Source: Nocardioides malaquae (GTDB taxonomy: Bacteria > Actinomycetota > Actinomycetes > Propionibacteriales > Nocardioidaceae). Taken from it: DNA of 64,000 nucleotides. Positions 1-9,048 of this stretch are shown in pieces (within the stretch, counting starts at the first letter, position 1; each line of letters begins with the position of its first letter). The stretch covers positions 30,729-94,728 of the forward strand of contig NZ_JADCSA010000013.1 of the NCBI RefSeq assembly GCF_015070385.1, in the 5' to 3' direction. A model generated the notes under the pieces. That model made no database searches, was not told the origin of the DNA, and was given only the letters and a program-made list of their open reading frames with translations. The translations under genes were made by a program, and so were the position numbers.

Positions 1-1
1 C

Positions 2-1336
2 GTCGTCCGTCTCCTGACCGGCGATCCGTTCATGTACGCCTCGGGTCCCGAGGAGGCGCAGGCCTGCGTCAAGGCGGGCGTCGGCTTCGAGATCGTGCCG
101 GGCGTCTCCGCGGTCGCCGCGGTGCCTGCGTACGCCGGCATCCCGCTGACCGACAAGAACCACCGCGAGGTCGCCGTGGTGACCTGCGGCGGCACCGTCG
201 ACTGGTCGCAGTACGCCGACGACCGCACCCTGGTGCTGCTCTCGGGCGTCGGGTCGATCGGTGAGTCCGCGAAGGCGCTCATCGAGGCCGGTCGTTCGCC
301 GCAGACCCCGGTGGCGGTGACCCGCGTGGGCACCACCACCGAGCAGTCGACGGTGACCTCCACGCTGGAGAACGTGGCCGCCGACGTGCGGGCCGCCCGC
401 GTGGCGCCGCCGGCGATCATCGTGATCGGCGACGTGGTCAACCTGCGCGAGACGCTCTCGTGGTTCGAGACCAAGCCGCTCTTCGGGTGGCGCGTCCTGG
501 TGCCCCGCACCAAGGAGCAGGCCGCGTCGCTCTCGCACCGGCTGCGTGACTTCGGTGCGGTGCCGGAGGAGGTGCCGACGATCTCGGTCGAGCCGCCCCG
601 CAACCCCCTGCAGATGGACAAGGCCGTCCGCGGCCTCGTCGAGGGTCGCTACGAGTGGATCGCCTTCACCTCGGTCAACGCGGTCAAGGCGGTGCGCGAG
701 AAGTTCGAGGAGTACGGCCTCGACGCGCGCTCGTTCTCCGGCCTGAAGATCGCCGCGGTGGGTGACAAGACCGCCCAGGCGATCGCCGACTGGGGCCTGC
801 GCGCCGACCTGGTGCCGACCGGCGAGCAGTCGGCTCGTGGCCTGGTCGAGGAGTGGCCGCCCTACGACGACGTGCTCGACCCCATCAACCGGGTCTTCCT
901 GCCGCGCGCCGACATCGCCACCGAGGTGCTGGTGAGCGGTCTGGTCGAGCTGGGCTGGGAGTGCGACGACGTCACGGCCTACCGCACCGTGCGTGCGGCC
1001 CCGCCGCCGGCGCCGACCCGCGACGCGATCAAGACGGGCAAGTTCGACGCGGTGGTCTTCACCTCGTCGTCGACGGTGCGCAACCTCGTCGGCATCGCCG
1101 GCAAGCCGCACCCGTCGACGGTCATCGCCGTGATCGGGCCCGCGACGGCCAAGACCGCCGAGGAGCACGGCCTGCGGGTCGACGTCATGGCCTCCAAGCC
1201 CGACGTCGAGGTCCTGGTCGACGCGCTCGCCGACTTCGGTGCCGCGCGCCGCGCCGCGCTGGTCGAGTCGGGCCAGCCGGTCACGCGTCCCTCGGACCGC
1301 AAGGCCTCGGGTCGCCGCAAGGCCGCCGCGAAGTAG
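2..1336 (+). CDS. hemD: Uroporphyrinogen-III C-methyltransferase / uroporphyrinogen-III synthase fusion (5' end outside window)
   Basis: The reading frame is open from the first bases of the window, so the true start lies upstream; 444 residues are visible. Visible residues 1 to about 160 are the C-terminal half of an SAM-dependent tetrapyrrole methylase (CobA/SUMT): the GDPF motif followed by a Gly/Glu-rich turn, then the GVSAVAAVPAYAGIPLT block. From about residue 162 (GWRVLVPRT) a HemD fold begins, with the typical AFTSVNAV and VFTSSSTV substrate-cleft motifs. HemD closes hydroxymethylbilane to uroporphyrinogen III; the methylase part would divert it to siroheme or corrinoids. The last 25 residues form a basic, probably disordered tail. 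In actinobacteria this fusion normally follows hemA and hemC, often behind rex, so those genes are expected just upstream (inference). A strong hairpin follows the stop. Confidence 0.93.
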   Translation, partial: VVRLLTGDPFMYASGPEEAQACVKAGVGFEIVPGVSAVAAVPAYAGIPLTDKNHREVAVVTCGGTVDWSQYADDRTLVLLSGVGSIGESAKALIEAGRSPQTPVAVTRVGTTTEQSTVTSTLENVAADVRAARVAPPAIIVIGDVVNLRETLSWFETKPLFGWRVLVPRTKEQAASLSHRLRDFGAVPEEVPTISVEPPRNPLQMDKAVRGLVEGRYEWIAFTSVNAVKAVREKFEEYGLDARSFSGLKIAAVGDKTAQAIADWGLRADLVPTGEQSARGLVEEWPPYDDVLDPINRVFLPRADIATEVLVSGLVELGWECDDVTAYRTVRAAPPPAPTRDAIKTGKFDAVVFTSSSTVRNLVGIAGKPHPSTVIAVIGPATAKTAEEHGLRVDVMASKPDVEVLVDALADFGAARRAALVESGQPVTRPSDRKASGRRKAAAK

Positions 1337-1360
1337 CTCGTCACGCCCGTACGCCCGCCA

Positions 1361-1408
1361 CGGCGTCATACGGTCGGAGCCCCCGGTGGCTCCCTCCGTA
1401 TGACGCCG
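1361..1408. terminator. Long inverted repeat after hemD, probable terminator
   Basis: A perfect 13-base arm at 1361-1373 pairs with 1396-1408. The arms extend inward to about 21 bases with two mismatches, leaving a short loop. There is no T-run, which is usual for high-GC actinobacterial terminators. It lies between the hemD stop and hemB start, so it could also tune read-through into hemB. Confidence 0.6.
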
Positions 1409-1444
1409 CGGTGCATTTCGCGGGGTGGGTGAGAGGATCGGGGC

Positions 1445-2440
1445 ATGGCTGACCTGGACGACCTGACCGGACCCACCGTGCGACCGCGCCGCCTGCGTAC
1501 GACGCCCGCGTTGCGGCGGATGGTCGCCGAGACGTCGGTGGAGGCCCGCCAGCTCGTGCTGCCGCTCTTCGTGCGCGAGGGCATCGACGCGCCGGTGCCG
1601 ATCAGCTCGATGCCCGGCGTCGTGCAGCACACCCGCGACACCCTGAAGGCCGCCGTCGCCGAAGCCGCCGAGCTCGGACTGGGGGGTGTCATGCTCTTCG
1701 GCATCCCCGCCACCAAGGACGCGACCGGGTCGGGCGCACTCGACCCGGACGGCATCCTCAACGCCGCGATCGCCGACGTCGTCGGCGAGGTGGGCGACGC
1801 GGTCACCGTGATGGCCGACCTCTGCCTCGACGAGTTCACCGACCACGGCCACTGCGGCGTCGTCGACGCGCAGGGGAGGGTCGACAACGACGCCACGCTC
1901 CGCCTCTACGCCGCGATGGCCCAGGCGCAGGCCGCGGCCGGGGTCCACATGGTCGGCCCCAGCGGCATGATGGACGGCCAGGTGTCGGTCATCCGGGCGG
2001 CGCTGGACGCCGACGCCCACACCGACGTCTCGATCTTGGCCTACTCGGCGAAGTACGCCTCGGCCTTCTACGGCCCCTTCCGTGAGGCCGTCGACTCCTC
2101 CCTGCAGGGTGACCGCCGCACCTACCAGCAGGACCCCGCCAACGCGCTCGAGGGCGTACGCGAGGCCCTGCTCGACGTGGAGCAGGGCGCCGACCTGGTG
2201 ATGGTCAAGCCCGCCCTGGCCTACCTCGACGTGGTGCGGCAGGTGCGCGACGCCGTCGACGTGCCGGTGGCCGCCTACAACATCTCGGGGGAGTACGCGA
2301 TGGTCGAGGCGGCCGCGGCCAACGGCTGGATCGACCGCGAGCCGGCGATCCTGGAGACGCTCACCTCGATCCGGCGCGCCGGCGCGGACGTCATCCTGAC
2401 CTACTGGGCCAGCGAGGCCGCCCGGCTGCTCGCTCGCTGA
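1445..2440 (+). CDS. hemB: Delta-aminolevulinic acid dehydratase (porphobilinogen synthase)
   Basis: 331 residues, the usual length. It condenses two 5-aminolevulinate molecules to porphobilinogen in the cytosol. Both Schiff-base lysines are visible: K203 in [11 protein letters not shown] and K255 in [11 protein letters not shown]. The active-site metal loop is [14 protein letters not shown], with Cys127, Asp129 and Cys137: two of the three zinc cysteines of the animal/yeast type are kept and the middle one is Asp, a mixed set seen in actinobacterial homologs, so the metal cannot be assigned with certainty. The ATG is preceded by GAGAGG; the same bases form a weak -10-like GAGGAT six bases before the start. 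It lies between hemD and hemL, consistent with one heme pathway cluster. Confidence 0.97.
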   Translation: MADLDDLTGPTVRPRRLRTTPALRRMVAETSVEARQLVLPLFVREGIDAPVPISSMPGVVQHTRDTLKAAVAEAAELGLGGVMLFGIPATKDATGSGALDPDGILNAAIADVVGEVGDAVTVMADLCLDEFTDHGHCGVVDAQGRVDNDATLRLYAAMAQAQAAAGVHMVGPSGMMDGQVSVIRAALDADAHTDVSILAYSAKYASAFYGPFREAVDSSLQGDRRTYQQDPANALEGVREALLDVEQGADLVMVKPALAYLDVVRQVRDAVDVPVAAYNISGEYAMVEAAAANGWIDREPAILETLTSIRRAGADVILTYWASEAARLLAR

Positions 2441-2520
2441 CGCCCGCCCCGGCCGGTGCAGACAGTGTGGCGCGTGCCACGTCACCCGTCGGCGAGTTCG
2501 CCACGGTTGGGCCACTGGGC

Positions 2521-2526
2521 CACAAT
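2521..2526 (+). promoter_or_regulatory. Possible -10 hexamer (CACAAT) of hemL, leaderless type
   Basis: The hexamer ends six bases before the GTG at 2533. It departs from TANNNT at the first base. The spacing matches many other genes in this window and supports the 2533 start over the upstream GTG at 2467. Confidence 0.35.
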
Positions 2527-2532
2527 GGCCGG

Positions 2533-3852
2533 GTGACTTCACGCCCCGACGCCGGCAGCGGCGCGCTGTTCGAGCGCGCCAGCGCCGTGACCCCCGGGGG
2601 AGTCAACTCTCCCGTCCGTGCCTTCAACGCGGTGGGAGGCACGCCCCGTTTCGTCCGGTCCGCGCAGGGGGCGTGGCTGACCGACGTCGACGGCAACGAC
2701 TACGTCGACCTGATCTGCTCGTGGGGCCCGATGCTGCTGGGTCACGCCCACCCCGAGGTGCTCGCCGAGGTCAACGCCGCGGTCGCCCGCGGCACCTCCT
2801 ACGGCACCCCGACGGTGCCGGAGGTCGAGCTCGCCGAGGAGATCGTGCGGCGTACGCCCGTCGACCGGGTCCGCTTCGTCTCCTCGGGCACCGAGGCCAC
2901 CATGTCGGCGATCCGGTTGGCGCGCGGCTTCACTGGCCGCGACGTCATCGTGAAGTTCGCCGGCAACTACCACGGCCACGTCGACTCGCTGCTGGCCTCC
3001 GCGGGCTCGGGCCTCGCGACCTTCGCGGTGCCCGGCACCCCGGGCGTGCCGGCGTCGTCGACCGACCTGACGCTCGTGCTGCCCTACAACGACCGCGCCG
3101 CCGTCACCGCGGCCTTCGCCGAGCACGGCCCGCGCATCGCCGCGGTGATCGTGGAGGCCGCCCCCGGCAACATGGGGATCGTGCCGCCCGAGCCCGGCTT
3201 CAACGGCTTCCTCGCCCAGACCTGCCGCGACGCCGGCGCCCTCTTTGTCTCCGACGAGGTGATGACCGGCTTCCGTGCGACCGCGCAGGGCGGCTGGGGC
3301 CTCGACGGCGCCCAGGAGGGCTGGGTGCCCGACCTGATGACCTTCGGCAAGGTGATGGGCGGCGGCTTCCCGGCCGCGGCCTTCGGCGGTCGCGCCGATG
3401 TGATGGCCCACCTCGCGCCCGAGGGCGGCGTCTACCAGGCCGGCACGCTCTCGGGGAACCCGGTCGCCACCACCGCCGGGCTCGCGACGCTGCGCCGTGC
3501 CACCGACGAGGTGTACGCCCACCTCACCGCCGCGGGCGACGCCATCAAGGCGGGGGTCACCGAGGCGTTCACCGCCGTCGGGCTGCCGCACCGCATCCAG
3601 TCGGCCGGCACGATGTTCTCGGTCTTCTTCCGCGACGGCGAGGTGCGCGACTTCACCGACGCGAGCGCGCAGGACGAGAAGGCGTACGCGGCGTTCTTCC
3701 ACGCGATGCTCGACGCCGGGGTCCACCTGCCGCCCAGTGCCTACGAGTGCTGGTTCGTCTCGGCCGCCCACGACGACCGCGCCGTGCAGACGGTGCTCGA
3801 CGCGCTGCCCGGCGCCGCCCGCGCCGCAGCCACCGCTGGAGGAGACGCATGA
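2533..3852 (+). CDS. hemL: Glutamate-1-semialdehyde 2,1-aminomutase
   Basis: 439 residues. PLP enzyme of the C5 heme pathway, converting glutamate-1-semialdehyde to 5-aminolevulinate. The N-terminal [11 protein letters not shown] block, the [15 protein letters not shown] phosphate-binding region, the DEVMTGFR motif and the PLP lysine K273 in [11 protein letters not shown] are all present. The frame stays open back to a GTG at 2467, but homologs begin close to the [13 protein letters not shown] segment, so GTG 2533 is preferred. The 3' end overlaps the next start in an ATGA. HemB, HemL and HemD here cover three steps of the tetrapyrrole pathway. Confidence 0.95.
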   Translation: MTSRPDAGSGALFERASAVTPGGVNSPVRAFNAVGGTPRFVRSAQGAWLTDVDGNDYVDLICSWGPMLLGHAHPEVLAEVNAAVARGTSYGTPTVPEVELAEEIVRRTPVDRVRFVSSGTEATMSAIRLARGFTGRDVIVKFAGNYHGHVDSLLASAGSGLATFAVPGTPGVPASSTDLTLVLPYNDRAAVTAAFAEHGPRIAAVIVEAAPGNMGIVPPEPGFNGFLAQTCRDAGALFVSDEVMTGFRATAQGGWGLDGAQEGWVPDLMTFGKVMGGGFPAAAFGGRADVMAHLAPEGGVYQAGTLSGNPVATTAGLATLRRATDEVYAHLTAAGDAIKAGVTEAFTAVGLPHRIQSAGTMFSVFFRDGEVRDFTDASAQDEKAYAAFFHAMLDAGVHLPPSAYECWFVSAAHDDRAVQTVLDALPGAARAAATAGGDA

Positions 3853-4526
3853 GCGAGACGACGCTGGTCCACCTGCTGCGCCACGGCGAGGTGCACAACC
3901 CCCAAGGCATCCTCTACGGGCGCCGTGACGGCTTCCACCTCTCCGACCTGGGCGTCAAGATGGCCACCCGGATCGCCGAGTCGATCGGCGAGCGCGACAT
4001 CGTGCACATGCGTACGTCCCCGCTCGAGCGCGCCCAGGAGACCGCGGCCCCGCTCGCCGCGGTCAGGGGCCTGACGCCCGAGATCGACCCGCGGGTGATC
4101 GAGTCGACCAACAAGTTCGAGGGCATCAGCTTCGGCGAGGGCGCGATGACGCTGGTCAAGCGCCCGCACCTGTGGCGCCACCTCTACAACCCGTTCAAGC
4201 CGTCGTGGGGCGAGCCCTACGACGAGATGGCGGCCCGGATGCTCGCCGCGGTGCACGACGCCCGCGACGCCGCCCGCGGCCATGAGGCCGTCATCGTCAG
4301 CCACCAGCTGCCGATCTGGACGCTTCGGCTGCACGCCGAGCGGAAGTCGTTCGTGCACGACCCGCGCAACCGCCAGTGCACCCTCTGCTCGCTGACCACG
4401 CTGCACTTCACCGGTGACGCGCTGACCCGGGTCAGCTACTCCGAGCCTGCCGGCGACCTCATCCCCACCAAGGACAAGAACGCGCCCTTCTCCGCGGGTG
4501 GCGCGCCCGACGAGAAGCGGCCCTGA
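3849..4526 (+). CDS. Histidine phosphatase family protein (phosphoglycerate mutase-like)
   Basis: 225 residues. The phosphohistidine motif LLRHGEVHN sits at residues 9-17 (Arg11, His12), and a second catalytic His occurs in [10 protein letters not shown]. These define the branch-1 histidine phosphatase fold; the substrate cannot be read from sequence. The ATG overlaps the hemL stop (ATGA) and is preceded by GGAGGAGA, so it is translationally coupled. A homolog sits at the same place between hemL and the ccs genes in mycobacteria, suggesting a role tied to heme or cytochrome c biogenesis, but this is only contextual. Confidence 0.88.
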   Translation: MSETTLVHLLRHGEVHNPQGILYGRRDGFHLSDLGVKMATRIAESIGERDIVHMRTSPLERAQETAAPLAAVRGLTPEIDPRVIESTNKFEGISFGEGAMTLVKRPHLWRHLYNPFKPSWGEPYDEMAARMLAAVHDARDAARGHEAVIVSHQLPIWTLRLHAERKSFVHDPRNRQCTLCSLTTLHFTGDALTRVSYSEPAGDLIPTKDKNAPFSAGGAPDEKRP

Positions 4527-4528
4527 CC

Positions 4529-5137
4529 GTGCCCGTGCGTCCCCCCTCGCCCGCCTCCCCGTCGCGGACCTCCGGTGCTGCCGCCGTGCTGGTCGCGCTC
4601 CTGCTCGTGCTCACCGGCTGCTCCTCGGTCGAGGGCACCGGCGGCAAGGGCTACGTGACCGCCGACGGCACGGTGCGGATGGTCGACGAGGGCGAGCGCG
4701 AGGCGCCGGTCGAGCTGAGCGGTGAGGGCCTGGACGGCGAGCAGCTCGATCTCGCCGACTTCCGGGGCACGACGACGGTCGTCAACGTCTGGGGTGCCTG
4801 GTGTGCCCAGTGCCGCCACGAGATGCCCGACCTGGTCGAGGCCGCCGCCGAGACCGAGGGCATCGCGCAGTTCGTGGGCATCAACATCCGCGACGGCTCC
4901 ACCAGCCAGGCGCTCAGCTTCAACCGCAAGTTCGGCGTGGAGTACCCCTCCTTCTACTCGCCCGACGGCAAGGCGCTGCTGCCCTTCCACGACACCATCC
5001 CGCCCAACGCGATCCCCTCGACCGTGGTGCTCGACGCCGAGGGCCGGGTCGCCGCGGCGATCATCGGCGTGCTGCCCTCGGCCGGCACGCTGGTCGGCGT
5101 GATCGAGGACGTCTCCGGGAAGTCCGCCGATGAGTGA
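4529..5137 (+). CDS. TlpA/ResA-like thioredoxin-fold lipoprotein
   Basis: 202 residues. N-terminal signal peptide ending in a lipobox, LVLTGC, with Cys31 as probable lipid attachment site. A TlpA-type thioredoxin domain follows, with the redox motif WCAQC at residues 91-95 and a cis-Pro region near PPNAIPSTVVLD. It probably acts outside the membrane, reducing apocytochrome c CXXCH cysteines with electrons passed by CcdA, whose gene overlaps it by 8 bases. GTG start two bases after the preceding stop; another in-frame GTG lies at 4535. Confidence 0.9.
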   Translation: MPVRPPSPASPSRTSGAAAVLVALLLVLTGCSSVEGTGGKGYVTADGTVRMVDEGEREAPVELSGEGLDGEQLDLADFRGTTTVVNVWGAWCAQCRHEMPDLVEAAAETEGIAQFVGINIRDGSTSQALSFNRKFGVEYPSFYSPDGKALLPFHDTIPPNAIPSTVVLDAEGRVAAAIIGVLPSAGTLVGVIEDVSGKSADE

Positions 5138-5891
5138 TCTCTTCGGTGAGGTCGCCAGCTCCGGAACGCTGCTGCTCGCGATCCCCGTGGCGCTGGTCGC
5201 TGGCCTCGTGTCGTTCTTCTCGCCCTGCGTGATCCCGCTGCTGCCGGGCTACCTCTCGTACGCCACGGGCCTGTCCGGCGCCGACCTCGCGACCGGCGAG
5301 GCGGAGCGGCGCCGGGGCCGCATGCTGCTCGGCTCGGTGCTCTTCGTGCTCGGCTTCGCGGCGGTCTTCGTCGCGCTCGGCTCGATCTCCGGCGCGCTGG
5401 GCGAGTGGCTGGTCACCTGGACCGAGCAGATCACGATGGCGCTGGGCGCGCTGACGATCGTGCTCGGTCTCGCCTTCGCCGGGTGGCTGCCGTTCCTGCA
5501 GCGTGACTTCCGCATCCACAAGGTGCCGGCCGTGGGCCTGGCCGCCGCGCCGTTGCTGGGTTTCCTCTTCGGCCTGGGCTGGACGCCGTGCCTGGGGCCG
5601 ACGCTGCAGGTCATCCTGACCCTGGCCTACACCGAGGGCACCGCTGCCCGCGGCGCACTGCTGGCCGGCGTCTACTCGCTGGGCCTCGGGGTGCCGTTCA
5701 TCGTGGCCGGCCTGGCCTACCGCCGGGCGCTCGGCGCCTTCGCGTTCGTCAAGCGTCACCAGGTCGCGGTGATGCGGGTCGGTGGCCTGATGCTCGTGGC
5801 CGTTGGCGTGCTCATGGTCACCGGCTGGTGGCTCGAGATGGTCTCCTGGCTCCAGGTGCGCCTGGTCTCCGACTTCGAGGTGGCGGTGTGA
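5130..5891 (+). CDS. ccdA: Cytochrome c biogenesis protein CcdA
   Basis: 253 residues, about six transmembrane segments. It carries the two conserved Pro-Cys motifs of the family, FSPCVIPLLPGYLSY in the first helix and GWTPCLGPTLQ in the fourth; these cysteines relay thiol electrons from cytosolic thioredoxin across the membrane to the TlpA-like partner. It overlaps the partner by 8 bases and ends in a GTGA overlap with resB, so the four genes form one operon. Confidence 0.94.
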   Translation: MSDLFGEVASSGTLLLAIPVALVAGLVSFFSPCVIPLLPGYLSYATGLSGADLATGEAERRRGRMLLGSVLFVLGFAAVFVALGSISGALGEWLVTWTEQITMALGALTIVLGLAFAGWLPFLQRDFRIHKVPAVGLAAAPLLGFLFGLGWTPCLGPTLQVILTLAYTEGTAARGALLAGVYSLGLGVPFIVAGLAYRRALGAFAFVKRHQVAVMRVGGLMLVAVGVLMVTGWWLEMVSWLQVRLVSDFEVAV

Positions 5892-7462
5892 ACGAGCTCA
5901 ACCTGGTCGAGTTCCTGCGCTGGACGTGGCGACAGCTGACCTCGATGCGCACCGCCCTGGTGCTCCTGCTGCTGCTGGCGCTCGCCGCCGTGCCCGGCTC
6001 GCTGGTGCCCCAGGCCAACGTGGACGCCCTCAAGACGTCGCAGTGGCAGGACAACCACCCGAAGCTGACGCCGGTCTACGAGAAGCTCGGCCTCTTCGAC
6101 GTCTACTCCTCACCGTGGTTCGCCGCGATCTACCTGCTGCTCGTCGTCTCGCTGGTGGGCTGCATCGTGCCGCGCACCAAGGTCTACTTCCGGGCCATGC
6201 GGGCGCGACCCCCGAAGGCGCCCCGCCACCTGACCCGGTTGGGCGACCACGCGACGTACGAGACCCAGGCCTCGGTCGACGAGGTGCTCGCGCGGGCCGA
6301 GCAGGTGCTGCGTCGCCGCCGCTTCCGACGCGACCGCCACGACGAGGGCACCGACCAGGGCTTCGTCGCTGCCGAGAAGGGCCACCTGCGCGAGGCGGGC
6401 AACCTGGTCTTCCACCTGTCGATCCTGGTGGTGATGGCGGGCGTGGCCGCGGGCAACCTCTTCGGCTACCAGGGCGGCGTGATCGTGACCGTCGGCAACG
6501 GCTTCTCCAACAACCTCACCCAGTACGACGACTTCGTGCCCGGCAGCCTCTACCGCACCGAGTGGATGGAGCCCTTCGCATTCGACATCGACGAGTTCGA
6601 CATCGAGTGGCTGACCAGCGGCGCCGGCGCCGGTCAGGCTCGCAACTTCGTGTCGCACCTGACCTACACCGAGGAGCCGGGGGGTGAGGAGAAGGAGTAC
6701 GACCTGCGGGTCAACCACCCCTTGACCATCGGCTCCACCGACATCTTCCTGATCGGTCACGGCTACGCCCCGGTCATCACCGTGACCGACTCCGAGGGCG
6801 AGGTCGCCTACTCCGGGCCGACGATCTTCCTGCCCACCGACATGAACTTCCGCTCGTTCGGCGTGGTCAAGGCGCCCGACGCCGCCACCCCGCTGGCCCT
6901 GGAGGGTGAGCTCTACCCGACCTACGCCTTCGCCGACGGCCCCTACTCGCAGTTCGGCCAGCTGGTGAACCCGCTGGTCTCGATGGAGGTCTACACCGGC
7001 GACCTGGGCCTGGACGACGGCATCAGCCAGTCGGTCTACGTGCTCAACAAGGCGAAGGCCGAGAAGGTGACCGCCGACGACGGCGGCATGTTCCGCCTCG
7101 ACATGCGCCCCGGTGACACCGTCGAGCTGCCCGACGGGCTCGGCTCGGTGACCTTCGAGGGCATCGAGCGCTGGAACAAGATCCAGATCAGCCAGACCCC
7201 GGGCAAGTTCGTGGCCCTGGCCGGTGTGGTCCTGGCCCTGCTCGGCCTGATCGGCTCCCTGTACGTCCGTCCCCGCCGCGTCTGGGTCCGTGCCCGGCGC
7301 CTGGAGGGCCGCACCCTCGTCGAGGTCGGTGGCCTCGACCGTTCGGCCGGCGGCGACGTCGGCGAGGAGATCGAGGCCCTCACCGCAGAGCTGAAGGCCG
7401 CAGCGGCCCCCGCAGCACCGAAGGCCGACGAGGCCGACGCAGCACCGAAGGAGCAGTCGTGA
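5888..7462 (+). CDS. resB: ResB (Ccs1) component of System II cytochrome c synthase
   Basis: 524 residues. Three hydrophobic segments lie near the N-terminus (LVLLLLLALAAVPGSL at about 25-40, IYLLLVVSLVGCIV near 80, FHLSILVVMAGVAAGNLFG near 180), then a large extracytoplasmic domain and a last helix near residue 440 (LAGVVLALLGLIGSLYV), the usual ResB topology. With CcsB it forms the heme-handling and thioether ligation complex. The C-terminal 70 residues are Ala/Glu-rich and probably disordered. GTG start overlaps the ccdA stop; the stop overlaps the ccsB start. Confidence 0.93.
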   Translation: MNELNLVEFLRWTWRQLTSMRTALVLLLLLALAAVPGSLVPQANVDALKTSQWQDNHPKLTPVYEKLGLFDVYSSPWFAAIYLLLVVSLVGCIVPRTKVYFRAMRARPPKAPRHLTRLGDHATYETQASVDEVLARAEQVLRRRRFRRDRHDEGTDQGFVAAEKGHLREAGNLVFHLSILVVMAGVAAGNLFGYQGGVIVTVGNGFSNNLTQYDDFVPGSLYRTEWMEPFAFDIDEFDIEWLTSGAGAGQARNFVSHLTYTEEPGGEEKEYDLRVNHPLTIGSTDIFLIGHGYAPVITVTDSEGEVAYSGPTIFLPTDMNFRSFGVVKAPDAATPLALEGELYPTYAFADGPYSQFGQLVNPLVSMEVYTGDLGLDDGISQSVYVLNKAKAEKVTADDGGMFRLDMRPGDTVELPDGLGSVTFEGIERWNKIQISQTPGKFVALAGVVLALLGLIGSLYVRPRRVWVRARRLEGRTLVEVGGLDRSAGGDVGEEIEALTAELKAAAAPAAPKADEADAAPKEQS

Positions 7463-8427
7463 CCGACACCCAGTGGGAAGTCCTGAGCAACCAGGCGATC
7501 ACCGTCGCCGGAGTGGTCTACTTCCTCGCCCTGCTGAGCCACCTGGTGGCGTGGGCCGGCCTGCGGCAGGTGCCGCACACCGAGGAGGTCACCACGGGTC
7601 GCACGGCGCTCTTCGACCGCCTCGGCCTGGTCCTGACCGCCCTCGGCGGTCTCGTCCACCTCGTGGGGCTGGTGGGGCGCGGCATGGCCGCCGACCCCAA
7701 CCGGGTGCCGTGGGGCAACATGTACGAGTTCTCGATCTCCGGCGCCTGGTTCGTCGTGGTGATCTACCTGGTGACCTACAAGCGGTTCAAGCTCTCCTGG
7801 CTGGCCCCGTGGGTCGTCGGGGTCGTGCTCTCGGTGCTGATGCTCGCGGTGATCTGGCTGCACAAGCCGGTTGCGCCGCTGACCGAGGCGCTCGACTCGC
7901 CGTGGCTGGTGATCCACGTCGTCTCGGCGGTGATCGCGACCGCCGCCTTCACCCTCGGTGGGATCCTGGTCGTGCTCCACCTCGTCAAGGAGCGCGCCGA
8001 GAAGAAGGACGCCGAGGTCGGGCGGGAGCGTACGACCGGTTACCTGGCACGGGTGCCCAGCACGAAGGTGCTCGACCGCATCTCCTACCGGATGCACGCC
8101 TTCGGCTTCCCGGTGTGGACCTTCGCAGTGCTGATCAGCGGACCGATCTGGGCCCACGAGGCGTGGAGCCGCTACTGGAACTGGGACCCCAAGGAGGTCT
8201 GGGCGTTCATCACGTGGGTGATCTACGCGGCCTACCTGCACGCCCGCACGACCGCCGGCCTGCGCGGCCGGGTGGCCTCGGTGCTGGCCCTGGTGGGTCT
8301 GGCGACGCTGTGGTGGAGCTTCGTCGGGGTCAACTTCTTCTCGACCACCTCGCAGCACTCCTACGCCGAGGGCGCCGCTGTCGTTCAGGTGGTGCCGGTC
8401 GAGTCCTCGTCGGGCGCCTCGTCCTGA
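7459..8427 (+). CDS. ccsB: Cytochrome c biogenesis protein CcsB (CcsA family)
   Basis: 322 residues, about eight transmembrane helices. The tryptophan-rich WWD-type heme-binding signature is visible as RYWNWDPKEVWAFITW (W242-D243), with flanking histidines, and a WGNMYEFSISGAW motif lies further upstream. It transports and presents heme for attachment to apocytochrome c with ResB. GTG start in a GTGA overlap with resB. Its last 43 bases overlap the converging small gene on the minus strand. Confidence 0.94.
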   Translation: MTDTQWEVLSNQAITVAGVVYFLALLSHLVAWAGLRQVPHTEEVTTGRTALFDRLGLVLTALGGLVHLVGLVGRGMAADPNRVPWGNMYEFSISGAWFVVVIYLVTYKRFKLSWLAPWVVGVVLSVLMLAVIWLHKPVAPLTEALDSPWLVIHVVSAVIATAAFTLGGILVVLHLVKERAEKKDAEVGRERTTGYLARVPSTKVLDRISYRMHAFGFPVWTFAVLISGPIWAHEAWSRYWNWDPKEVWAFITWVIYAAYLHARTTAGLRGRVASVLALVGLATLWWSFVGVNFFSTTSQHSYAEGAAVVQVVPVESSSGASS

Positions 8428-8669
8428 CGAGCTGAGTCGTTCCCGTCCTTGCGCGGCGGCGTCCCCTCGGGGGCGTCGCCGTTCTGCTTCGCCTGGCGGC
8501 GCCGCTCGGCCTCGAGACGCCACAGGAAGTCGGGGTCGTCGTCGGGCGCGACCTGCCGGGGAGGCTCCCGCCGGCGGACGGGCCGCGGCACGCCCCGCCG
8601 TTCGATCACCCGGGTGAGGCCGTAGACGACCAGGGCGATGACGACGACGGCGAGCAGGACCTTCAGCAC
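8385..8669 (-). CDS. Small single-pass membrane protein of unknown function
   Basis: 94 residues. One N-terminal helix (LKVLLAVVVIALVVYGL, residues 2-18) is followed by an Arg/Pro-rich then acidic, hydrophilic tail with a WRLEAERRR core. The GTG start is placed by a TAGGCT hexamer six bases upstream. Its 3' end runs 43 bases into ccsB on the other strand. No function can be assigned. Confidence 0.65.
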   Translation of the reverse strand: MLKVLLAVVVIALVVYGLTRVIERRGVPRPVRRREPPRQVAPDDDPDFLWRLEAERRRQAKQNGDAPEGTPPRKDGNDSARQDEAPDEDSTGTT

Positions 8670-8675
8670 GCCTCC

Positions 8676-8681
8676 AGCCTA
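8676..8681 (-). promoter_or_regulatory. -10 hexamer TAGGCT, leaderless type
   Basis: On the minus strand it ends six bases before the GTG at 8669. It is divergent to the TAGAGT of the next gene. Confidence 0.55.
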
Positions 8682-8726
8682 GGACGTGAGGGAAGGGTGC
8701 GGTCGCCGTGCCACGGAGCCGCGACC

Positions 8727-8732
8727 TAGAGT
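8727..8732 (+). promoter_or_regulatory. -10 hexamer TAGAGT, leaderless type
   Basis: It ends seven bases before the GTG at 8740, which places the transcript start at or next to the start codon. Confidence 0.55.
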
Positions 8733-8739
8733 GGAAGGC

Positions 8740-9000
8740 GTGAAGGAGTTCTGGATCTACAACCTGCTGCGTCTGGCGATGCTGGCCTCGTCCGTCATCA
8801 TCGTGATCGGTGTCTGGTCGCTCCTCGCCGACGAGGTGCCGCTCCTGTGGGCCCTCGTGGTCGCCTTCGTCCTGTCGGGCATCTCGTCCTGGTTCCTGCT
8901 GGCACGTCAGCGCGAGGCCCTCGCCCTGGTCCTGCAGCAGCGTGCGGGCCGCGCGTCGGAGCGACTGGAGGCCTACAAGGCACGCGAGGACACGGACTGA
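8740..9000 (+). CDS. DUF4229-type small membrane protein
   Basis: 86 residues. Two hydrophobic helices (about residues 7-27 and 32-53) are followed by a charged C-terminal helix rich in Arg, Glu and Gln. Length and pattern match the actinobacterial DUF4229 family of unknown function. The frame extends upstream to 8686, but GTG 8740 is preferred because a TAGAGT hexamer sits seven bases before it and the extra residues are low in hydrophobicity and unlike the family. Confidence 0.75.
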   Translation: MKEFWIYNLLRLAMLASSVIIVIGVWSLLADEVPLLWALVVAFVLSGISSWFLLARQREALALVLQQRAGRASERLEAYKAREDTD

Positions 9001-9036
9001 CCTCACCCGTCGTCCCGTCCGGGACACCGGTCCCGA

Positions 9037-9042
9037 TATCCT
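9037..9042 (+). promoter_or_regulatory. -10 hexamer TATCCT, leaderless type
   Basis: It ends six bases before the ATG of the Eis-like gene at 9049. Confidence 0.55.
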
Positions 9043-9048
9043 GCCCGG

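Noticed and set aside
2467-2532. N-terminal extension of hemL from an upstream GTG
   Set aside because: Homologs start nearer the GALFERAS segment and the -10-like hexamer lies inside this stretch.
2539-3771. A 410-codon minus-strand frame opposite hemL
   Set aside because: Shadow frame, Gly/Arg/His-rich, no family.
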